28,699 nucleotides of DNA from assembly GCA_035719105.1 (NCBI GenBank), contig DASTGN010000002.1, forward strand, positions 1-28,699. The letters run 5' to 3'. The notes under the pieces are model-generated. The model was not told the origin of the DNA and did not search any database. It was given only the letters and a program-made list of their open reading frames with translations. Both the position numbers and the translations under genes were made by a program. This document shows positions 1 to 8,600 of this stretch, one piece after another (position 1 is the stretch's first letter; every line of letters starts with the position of its first letter). The stretch comes from UBA8389 sp035719105. Lineage in GTDB: Bacteria > Bacteroidota > Bacteroidia > Bacteroidales > UBA1402.

Positions 1-283
1 CGAAGATGAGCAACGTGGTCTTGTTTTCTTTGTGACCGACACGGGCAAAGGCATCCCCAAAGATAAACAGACCAAAATTTTCAACTATTTTACCCGATTG
101 GACAACGGACTTACGGACATCCAAAGTGGTACCGGTTTGGGGCTTGCCATTGTAAAGGGTTTAATCGATTTATTAGAAGGAAAAATCTGGTTGGAATCAG
201 AGCCTGGAAAAGGTAGTGCTTTTTATTTTACGGTGCCCTATTCACAATCAACGTCCATTTTACCGGGCGAAAAGTTTCTGTAA
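1..283 (+). CDS. Sensor histidine kinase, C-terminal fragment (5' end outside window)
   Basis: This is the last ~93 residues of a sensor histidine kinase; the reading frame is open from base 2 to the TAA ending at 283. It covers the end of the ATP-binding (HATPase_c) domain. The G1 box is visible as FFVTDTGKGIP, followed by the F box region (KIFNYFTRLD) and the glycine-rich G2 box (SGTGLGLAIVKGL), then the final beta strands (GKIWLESEPGKGSAFYFTVP). The family autophosphorylates a histidine and passes the phosphate to a response regulator. The sensor, dimerisation and His-box parts lie upstream of the window, so the signal and partner are unknown. The short tail after the kinase core (about 15 residues) shows no receiver domain, so the protein ends at the kinase core. 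It converges on cca with only 18 bp between the stops. There is no sign that it regulates the distant polysaccharide operon. Confidence 0.93.
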   Translation, partial: EDEQRGLVFFVTDTGKGIPKDKQTKIFNYFTRLDNGLTDIQSGTGLGLAIVKGLIDLLEGKIWLESEPGKGSAFYFTVPYSQSTSILPGEKFL

Positions 284-301
284 AATATTAGTTGACAGGT
301 T

Positions 302-1738
302 TTAACCCCATTTCCCCCCCCTTTCCAGCATAAATGCTTTGGCAGCTTCGTAATCGTTGGGGATGATACCATCTAAAATGGCATCTTTGATGGCATCTTT
401 GATCAAACCGACTTCCTTACAAGGTGTCAATCCAAATATTTCCATGATTTCCTCACCAGAAATGGGAGGTTGCATGTTGCGAATACGGTCCTTTTCTTCC
501 AACTCGCGAAGTTTGCTGCGCACTAAGCGGAAATTACCAAGGAACCTTTTCACTTTTTCGGGGTTCTTGGAAGTAATGTCGGCCTCACAAAGGGTCATCA
601 AATCTTCAATATCGTCGCCGGCGTCAAACAAAAGACGACGAATGGCAGAATCGGTCACAATTTCCTGACTCAGTACAATGGGGCGCATGTGCAAACCGAC
701 CATTTTCTTGACGTACTTCATCTTATCGTTCATCGGGAACTTAAGGCGACGGAAAATGTCGGGCACCATTTTTTCACCGATAAAGTTGTGGTTGTGAAAC
801 GTCCAGCCTGCTTTTCCATCCCAACGTTTGGTAACGGGTTTGCCTACATCGTGAAACAAAGCAGCCCACCGCAACCAGATGTTATCGCTGTTTGAGGCCA
901 AATTATCCAGCACTTGAAGGGTATGTGTAAAATTGTCTTTATGCCCTACCCCATCCTTGGTTTCAGCGCCTTTTAAAGCAGAAATTTCAGGCAAAATCAA
1001 TTCAAGCAAGCCACAGGCATCCAATAAGCGGAATCCGATGGAAGGCTTGCGAGCGGCCATCATTTTATTCAGTTCATCCACAATACGTTCACCAGAAATG
1101 ATGGAGATGCGCTCCTTGTTGCGTTCAATGGCTTCGAACGCTTCGGGAACGATATCGAAATCGAGCTGACAGGCAAAACGAATGGCCCGCATCATGCGCA
1201 AAGGGTCGTCACTAAAGGTGGTGTCGGGATCTAGCGGGGTTCGAAGCAGCATGTCGCGGAGGTCTTCCATGCCGTCAAACGGATCGACGAGTTCACCAAA
1301 ACGGTCTTGATTCAAACAAATCGCCATTGCGTTGATGGTGAAATCGCGTCGTTTCTGGTCGTCTTCGAGCGTACCATCTTCTACCACTGGTTTTCTGGAG
1401 TCCAGATGGTAGGATTCCCGACGGGCTCCCACAAACTCGACTTCAACTCCCTGGTGTTTCAACTGAGCCGTTCCAAAATTTTTGAAAACGGTGACTTGAA
1501 CGTTTTTTCCGAGCTTCTTAGCCACCAGTTTGGCCAATGCGATGCCACTGCCCACCGTTACGACATCAATGTCTTTGGAGGGCCTTTTTAGGAATATATC
1601 ACGGACGTAACCGCCGATTACATAGGCTTCGACCTGTAGTTCCCCGGCACTTTCGGAAATGACGCCGAAAATCTTGTCCTTTATTTTTTCACTTAAATTC
1701 ACAATCTGAGCTATCAAATAGGTTGCAAAAGTAACCAT
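302..1738 (-). CDS. cca: CCA tRNA nucleotidyltransferase with HD domain
   Basis: This cytoplasmic enzyme adds or repairs the 3'-terminal CCA of tRNAs from CTP and ATP. In the 478-residue reading: nucleotidyltransferase signature IGGYVRD (41-47) followed by the metal-binding DID (56-58), the RRDFTINAMA motif (130-139), the DPLRMMRAIRFA helix (178-189) that begins the RNA-binding region, and an HD phosphohydrolase-type domain with FHDVGK (295-300) and HNH (315-317). This is class II poly(A) polymerase/CCA-adding architecture. The ATG at 1738 is doubtful: a Bacteroidota promoter-like TACTTTTGC lies just inside it at 1733-1725. An in-frame GTG at 1702 gives MNLSEKIKDKIFG, still before the first conserved motif, and is a credible true start (466 residues). 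A run of eight G falls in the last codons. The gene is divergent from a lipoprotein gene and convergent with a histidine kinase gene. Confidence 0.95.
   Translation of the reverse strand: MVTFATYLIAQIVNLSEKIKDKIFGVISESAGELQVEAYVIGGYVRDIFLKRPSKDIDVVTVGSGIALAKLVAKKLGKNVQVTVFKNFGTAQLKHQGVEVEFVGARRESYHLDSRKPVVEDGTLEDDQKRRDFTINAMAICLNQDRFGELVDPFDGMEDLRDMLLRTPLDPDTTFSDDPLRMMRAIRFACQLDFDIVPEAFEAIERNKERISIISGERIVDELNKMMAARKPSIGFRLLDACGLLELILPEISALKGAETKDGVGHKDNFTHTLQVLDNLASNSDNIWLRWAALFHDVGKPVTKRWDGKAGWTFHNHNFIGEKMVPDIFRRLKFPMNDKMKYVKKMVGLHMRPIVLSQEIVTDSAIRRLLFDAGDDIEDLMTLCEADITSKNPEKVKRFLGNFRLVRSKLRELEEKDRIRNMQPPISGEEIMEIFGLTPCKEVGLIKDAIKDAILDGIIPNDYEAAKAFMLERGGKWG
1726..1733 (-). promoter_or_regulatory. 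Putative -7 element (TACTTTTG) for cca
   Basis: TACTTTTG, followed by C, reads on the minus strand and matches the Bacteroidota sigma-ABfr -7 consensus TAnnTTTG. I see no clear TTG at the expected -33 distance, so only half of the promoter is recognisable. If used, transcription would begin inside the annotated reading frame and favour the GTG start at 1702. Confidence 0.4.
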
Positions 1739-1756
1739 TTTTTTCGTGGAATGCTG

Positions 1757-1764
1757 TACTTTTG
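1757..1764 (+). promoter_or_regulatory. Putative -7 element (TACTTTTG) for the lipoprotein gene
   Basis: TACTTTTG, followed by C, lies about 21 bp before the ATG at 1786 on the plus strand. It mirrors the minus-strand motif at 1726-1733, with 23 bp between them, so two divergent promoters share this short region. The -33 TTG is not evident; the area is T-rich. The match makes the earlier TTG codon at 1762 an unlikely start, because it falls inside the element. Confidence 0.45.
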
Positions 1765-1785
1765 CGTGTTCTCAAGATTCACTAC

Positions 1786-2652
1786 ATGATTGGACGTTTA
1801 CTTGTTGCTTCTGTACAACTCAGCATAGCCGCTTTATTGTTTTCGTGTTCTTCGGTTTCCGAAGTTCGGCCTGATGATTATTTATTGCGGGCCAGACAAC
1901 TGATTCAGAAGCAGCAATATCAATTGGCCAAAATCTATGTAGATAGTGTTCGGATTCGCTTCCCAAAGGAATTTGCCAAAATCAGGGAGGGTCTAAGCGT
2001 TTTGCGCGAAATCAATTTTGCCGAACAAAACCGTACGTTGGCTTTTTGCGACAGCATGTTGGAAATTCGTCAGAACGAATTGCCTGCTGCCAAAAGCAAT
2101 TTCATTTTCGATAAGAACATGGAGTACGAAACCGTCGGTCATTATGTCTACAAGTCTCAAATGCAAGACAACAACCTGGGACGTACGTTTTTACAAACAA
2201 AGGTTGACGAAAAAGGCAATTTGGTGCTGACAAGCTATTATTGTGGAAGCCGTGCGCTGAACCACAACCGGATTCATGTTTCTGCCCCAGACGGCACCTA
2301 CGCTGAAACCGAAGTGGTGCCTAAAGATGGTGCCTTGAACTATAGTTTCAACGATGGCGGAACCCGTTATGAAATCGTTCGGTTCAATCGGAAAACAGAA
2401 AACGGAGTCATCAATTTTGTATTGTTGCACCAGCATCAACCAGTCAAGGTCAATCTGGAGGGGGGTTCACCAAAAACCTACCAACTCAGCAAAGGAGACA
2501 AGCAAGCCATGCAAGCCGCATCCAACCTTTCCGCCATACTTTCGGACATAACCAAATTGTTGGACGAAATGCGTTTGGCGCAAGCAAAATTAGACTACAT
2601 CTATCGGAAACAGAATAAAATTCCGGATAGTCAGGTGGATACCAGCAATTGA
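1786..2652 (+). CDS. Conserved-type lipoprotein of unknown function
   Basis: I do not recognise a family for this 288-residue protein. The N-terminus, MIGRLLVASV followed by a hydrophobic stretch and LFSC (Cys21), is a lipoprotein signal peptide, so the mature protein should be membrane-anchored in the envelope. A helical segment follows, with a tetratricopeptide-like flavour (DDYLLRARQLIQKQQYQLAK), then a central beta-rich part (about residues 110-225) and a C-terminal helical segment likely to form a coiled coil (SNLSAILSDITKLLDEMR). The start chosen is the ATG at 1786: an upstream in-frame TTG at 1762 lies inside a promoter-like motif and would add eight residues before the signal peptide. 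It is divergent from cca and ends 4 bp before the convergent sprA stop. A periplasmic or outer-membrane structural role is possible but is only inference. Confidence 0.85.
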   Translation: MIGRLLVASVQLSIAALLFSCSSVSEVRPDDYLLRARQLIQKQQYQLAKIYVDSVRIRFPKEFAKIREGLSVLREINFAEQNRTLAFCDSMLEIRQNELPAAKSNFIFDKNMEYETVGHYVYKSQMQDNNLGRTFLQTKVDEKGNLVLTSYYCGSRALNHNRIHVSAPDGTYAETEVVPKDGALNYSFNDGGTRYEIVRFNRKTENGVINFVLLHQHQPVKVNLEGGSPKTYQLSKGDKQAMQAASNLSAILSDITKLLDEMRLAQAKLDYIYRKQNKIPDSQVDTSN

Positions 2653-2656
2653 TTTT

Positions 2657-5600
2657 CTATCGATTCAACGTAAACCTCATACTGAATCCGAAGTCAGAAG
2701 AAGTGACCGGATAGGATGAAACCAATGGAACGGTGGATTCCAAATTGTAAAACAGGGTCATATTCATGTTTCGAGAAATGGCATAGTCGCCCAGGATCTC
2801 GATCACCATCGTTTTGTTGCCCGATGAAGCTTGGGTGTACTGGTCTTCAATCTTGCGAAGCAGGGAGAATTGATTCTTATAGGTTAGGTTTCCAGTCAAA
2901 CTCAAGTCGTTCTTAATTTTGGAATTGGCCAAAAAGCCCCATGGATGGAAATCGCTGATTTTATAATTGGTGCCAACCACCCACTGATCCTGATTGGCTT
3001 CGATGACTTGACCACCTGTGATGCTGAGGGTCATGGAACGGGTCTTACGCATTTCGGTCTTCAAAGTCCATCCGTTTTTCAGGGTTGCTTGAACGCGAAC
3101 CAATGGATTGAACGATTCCATCAACGTGACCGAACCCACGTCGTACATCGAAGAAGGGGTCGGATTTCCGCTGAGCACATCTTGCACATAACCCAATCCG
3201 TCACCTCCGTCAATCCATGAATTGAAAGAAGCAAACGTACCCACATTATAGGTACAACTATACATGTGAGAGAGTGATACATTCCTGAATAGCTTTTTGA
3301 CGAATTCCACATTGGAAAGTCCATCGTACGTAATGGACCAGTTCGGCAACAAGGCTTTGAGTGCCGGGAAAATACTTAAATCAGCGTTTCTAGCATTTTT
3401 GCCGGTATAGGCAGCTAAAAAGGCTGGAATCAACACATCGGCCGAATGCTGTGAAAAAGCACCAAGATTGGGATCGTAATCCATTCCACCCAAATTTTTC
3501 AAATGGAGGAAACTTACGTCCGGGTACTTTTTGCCCGTCATCTTGTTTTGAAGTCGAGCGGCAATGTGTTCCCTGTTTTTTAGAAAACGATCGAAACCAA
3601 CCGATTTAAAACCGTTGGAAGACTTTGGCGTCTCAAAAGCCGTGGATAAAGCAATGGTTGTCATGGTAAAGGCTCCGGTCTTGTTTTGGGGCATGTCTGG
3701 AAACATGTATTGGATTTCATTGTTCGATCTCATATTCCTGCTGGCGTTCAGTTCGATTTTCAATCCACGAAGCAGTTCCACCGACGATTTGATGCGTAAA
3801 TCGGTCATGGAAGTCATGACGGCTGGTGTTGTAATGGAATCGGCCACGATAAGCCAATCTTTTTGCTTGGCCTGTTCCAAATAATCCGGATGCTGCATAC
3901 CCAAAGCAAAATCCCAGCCGGGAGCCATTCCGTACTCCGGTGATGCACTAAACAAGTTGGATTCGGTTTTAAAACCAGGCACTAAAAGTGCATCGCTCCT
4001 GGAATAATTCACCGAAATGTTCTTGACGGACATCAAAACTCTGGCAGCAAGGGAAGCAGCTTTGTACCAACCTTCGTCGTCGAGCGAAGGTTTCTGATAA
4101 ATCGTAAGTTTTGCTTTGATGCTTGTCGGAGAAACCACGGAAAGGCTGTTTTCATCTTTAATACGCAGTCGGACAGGCACATGGTTGCCTGAGGAATCGA
4201 CTGCTACGACGTACACCCGTTTGTTTTTTAAATTGTGTTTGATGGTTATCGCTGAATCGTTCACCAAAACCAGTTCCTTTTCGAATTTTTTGGGTTCAAC
4301 CGGCTTAATGGCTTCCTTATTGGCATCCTTTTTGACCGGCAAAATGGGTTTGGGCGGAGCATCGAATTTTTTGTTGACACCTTTAAGGAAATCCCATTTA
4401 TTGTATAAATTGGTCAGACTGGCAGTCGTCGAAAACGTCAGCGTACGGTCGTTGGAAATGACATTGCCCAAGTTCAACTGCGAGTTGCTGATGGCACTGC
4501 GATCCCAGTTGTAGACAGCGTTGTACAGAGCACTCGTATTGGTCAGGAAGTCCAATATCGGAATTCGGTTCGTCGGAACCTGCCAGTTTAAGTTGGCCGT
4601 CTGCGTATAATTCAACGGGGTTCCAAAATTACGAAGACTCCTGCTGACAGTATCTTTCCAGTTTTCATATTCGGTGGCGAACAATTCCTTATTAACGGGT
4701 GAATTCACGGTTTCTTCTACCACCGAACGGTTGTTGGTGGTGAATTTAAAACGCAGATTCTTCGTCAGATTCCAGTTCAGGTCCAAGTCTGTGTTCCAGA
4801 AAAATGTTTTGCTTACCGTCAGCGGAATGCTCATGCCACTGGAGCCCGATGCAAGATCTCTTGCTTGCTTTTCAAAATAATCTCTTATAAGATTCGAATT
4901 GGCGGTAATGGAATTGGGCAAAAAACTGAAATTGAATTCCTTGATCATTTTCAACCAGGGCGAAGTCATTTTTTGGGACTTCACAAACGGTGTCCATGCT
5001 TTGAAAGGTGAAACATAATTGTAAGTGACACCGCCTTCCAGGTGTTTGGTAATTTCGTATTCCGTGGTAGCATCTCGCTCGAAAGCGTCCGTTGAAGAGT
5101 AACGGAACGTAAAGTTATCTGGATCGATGGGCAACGGAATCTTGCTTTTCAAACCGACGCGCATGCCCGTCAGACTCAAACTTTTGTAGGTTTTGAGCTT
5201 TTGGCTGTAATTCAGGATAGAATCACGCATTGCATTGTTTGGAGCGGCTTTCAGCACATCATGCAGCAGTAAATCCTCGTTCAGAGGATCGTATTTGGGC
5301 GTGGATTGTTCGTTGGATATCGAATAATACAGGGGCAGGTTGACTTTTGCCTTGTCAGGGAAGAAACGACCCATATCAAAATTCAACGACATTTTATATT
5401 GGCCGTAATTGTCGATGCTGCGTTCAGACACACTTTGCTCCAAACCGCCGAACCCGTCGGAGACGAAACGCCCGCTGGCATTGATGGTACCCAAGTCGGA
5501 TAAAGCCAGAACGGCGCTCCCCAACGCAGCCCAACCACCCTTTTCCTGGAAGCCGGAAAGTCGGAGTTCGTTCATCCATATTTCCATCGATTTGACCGTG

Positions 5601-8600
5601 GTGCCTTTGTTTCGTACCCCCACCATGATGGTTTTGACATCGGCCAGACTAGGGTTCCCCATTATTTTGACCTTATTCTGAATATTTTTGTCGTCGTATA
5701 TGGAAAACTCCTTGGTAAGTGCTCCGCTGGTCATGTTCCGTTTGGTTTTCAGGTCGGTCAGCAACTTGAAAGGAATGTCGAAAAAGTTGTTTTTCGGCCA
5801 AATGGATGCAGGCGTATTGACCGAAGGAGGAGAAATTTCCAAAGGTATTTCGTACTCGTAATAATTGTTTTGAAAATCCGTTCCAAGGCGCATAAACACG
5901 GTCATTTCATAATCTTTGGGCGCATTGGGATCATCAACGAAAGCCTCCGCATGCACAAACATTTGTAGCCGTTCATATTGTCTGAAATCGTACGAAGTGT
6001 TTTTATAAACAGCACGAGCGTCACCAGGCGAGAGTTCTGTGACGCGGAAAGTCAAGGACTGCTCGTCTTCTAAGTACACGCCTGGCTGACTGGGGTCGGA
6101 TTCCTGCGAAACCCCGGGAGGTAATTTGTAATTGATGGGAGTACGTCCCGAATTTTCTTCCAAACTCACAGTCGCTACGTCCACTTTACCTTCCGAAATG
6201 GGTGCCACCGTATAAAGGTCTTTGGTATAATTTCTCCAATCCCCGCGTACCAGATCCAAACTGGCCAACCGCAAAATAGTACTGTCCTCGAAACCGGTCA
6301 AAAACAGCCGAATAAAACGAATGCTGTTGAAACCGCTGATGCTCCCCACTTTACTCTTATAGTCCGTGATGGGTATTTTGAATTGATACCAATTGATCGT
6401 GGCGCTCTTGCCGTTTTTCAGGACGACCGTTGAGGTTCGCTTATCGTTGATGTAATTTTGACCGACTACCATGTCTTTTGGATGAATGGAAACGTGGTAT
6501 TGGTAATAACGTTCCGTTTCATTCAGTGTGAAATCCAGATTGATGTCCTCCACGTTGGGCAGAGTCGTTTCAGCTGTCGAATAGGTTTCACCGGATTTGT
6601 CAGTAGACTGCGAATTACCTTCCGTTCCGTTAAAATGTTTGTAACGTTCCAAAATATTGGTTTTCTTGGCATCGTAATCCGAGCCTCGGAAATAGTGATA
6701 ATTGTCACCGGCCGGGTCGTTCAACGGCGAGAACGGATCCTCTTGCATCCTCATCAAAGCCGTTGGTTCCAATTTGTTACGAAGATTGTCAAGGTAACTG
6801 ACGGAACTGGGCCAGTTTTGTTCTTCCGCGGTACTCAAACCATCCAAACCGACATCCTGTGCATCTCGAACTCCAGGCGTATTGTCAAAAGCATAAGCGG
6901 TGGAAGTCTTGCCAGAAACCTTTCCCCAGGCCGTATTGCTGATGAGTGACGTTTCAGCGGCATTGGCAGGCAGCCCGTTTTCGAACGATCTTTTTCCATC
7001 CTTCAGTACGTCTTCGGAAAGTTCACCCAGGTTGAAGTATAGCTCGCCACCGGTGGAAACACTTGCAGTATCGTATACAAAGGGGTCCATCATCCAAAAC
7101 TCAATGTATTCCACATTGTTGGACTCAAAATTGGTGTATCCCGTTTCGATGCGCCGCATGATGCCTCCCCAACGTCTCTTAGGATCTTGTAGGTATCCGT
7201 CTGTACCCATGCCGAGCCAGTCAAAATTGTAAGGGCCACGCTCCTTGGGGTAAAAAGCCAGATTCATCACCGAAAGAATACCCGTTTGATTGTAAATCTT
7301 CTGACGGTTCGGAAAAATTTCCTTTTCCTGTATGGTTCGAACAAAATGGTTGGACAGCTGGTCGTAATCGTTTCGAATGTGACTGGGCGTTTGGGAAGTT
7401 CCTGTTTGAGTAAAAATACCATCGATGGAATACCAAGCCAACAATGAGCGGTCGAATCCGTAGCTCAAGTCATTGGGTTTGTTGGCATTGGGGAACGTCG
7501 ATGGAGTGCTGGCCAAAAACCATTGGGTCTGATCCTTCAGGTTGATGGTCTTTTTGGCAGCCTCGAAATCGTCAATGTAGGAGGTTTCCTTCAAGGTATT
7601 GGACGAACCGGCTATCAGTTGGGCAACTTCCCCGTTGATAGTCAGTTGCGATGGTTTGGTCGCGTTCAGAAAGGGCAGTTTATCAATCAGGTTGGTTAAA
7701 AACTGCGATTCCGTCTTGTAAGAACCGTTAAGCCCCCAAATGGTGTTGTCAACTGACTCGAAACCCATATCAACTTTAGTGGTCAAGGGGGTTTCCGAAA
7801 GTTTCATCACCGTACCGCCCAAATTGAAGTTGTTGCTGAATTTGTAATCAGCCGTCAACCCAACCATGGATTTGCGTACCATACTGAAAGTGGATTGGTC
7901 CTCACAAGTCGCATTGATGGCTGTTCCGCTGGCTATCAGGGCTTCGTTCAAAATGGTGACGGTACCCGAAGCATAATCGACTGAGTAATCAACGTTTTCG
8001 ACCAAGGTTTGACCGCTGGCCGTCACAGTGACAGAACCCTGTGCAACATTGGTGGCACCCAACGAAAGGGTTGCTCCCGAAGATGCCTTATAGGTTCCAG
8101 TGATTAGAAATTTATTTTTTTCTGTAAGTTGCTGAGCAACAGTCAAAGTGGAATCATACAGTTCGTCAAACACGTATTTATCAGCAATTGAATTGTTGTT
8201 TATTTTAAGGCGCAGATACGATCCGAAGGGTTTCAGCACTGGAAAAATGATGCGACCATTGGATGACTGCACCGTATAACCTTCCTTATAATCGAAAACG
8301 CCGTCTGGGTAGGCTTGTTCGTTGCTGTTCAGACGGTCCAAACCCATAACCCGGAGCAACAATTGGTTTTTAACATTTCCTTCCGTCAGATAGGTCATGG
8401 ATGTCCCAACGGAATCATTTTGATAAGTAATCTGAAGGTCGAAATCCTGAGCTTCTAGGTTGTAGGCACCGATGGAATAGATGTTCCGCATCATCAGTTC
8501 CCAGGTGGGTGAAGTAGGTGAATAATCCGTACCCTTCAAAAGTTTGACAAACAGCGTTTTGGGAGATTGGATACCATCGGTGGAGAATTCCCCGACTTGG

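Noticed and set aside
1..283. Histidine kinase as the regulator of the polysaccharide operon
   Set aside because: It is over 11 kb away, on the other strand, beyond housekeeping genes, and shows only the generic kinase core.
314..321. Run of eight C (G on the coding strand) near the end of cca as a phase-variation tract
   Set aside because: Slippage would alter only the last few residues of a housekeeping enzyme; no reason to expect regulated variation.
6458..6949. 163-codon plus-strand open frame inside sprA
   Set aside because: Antisense shadow of the long sprA frame; no motif, no promoter-like element seen before it.
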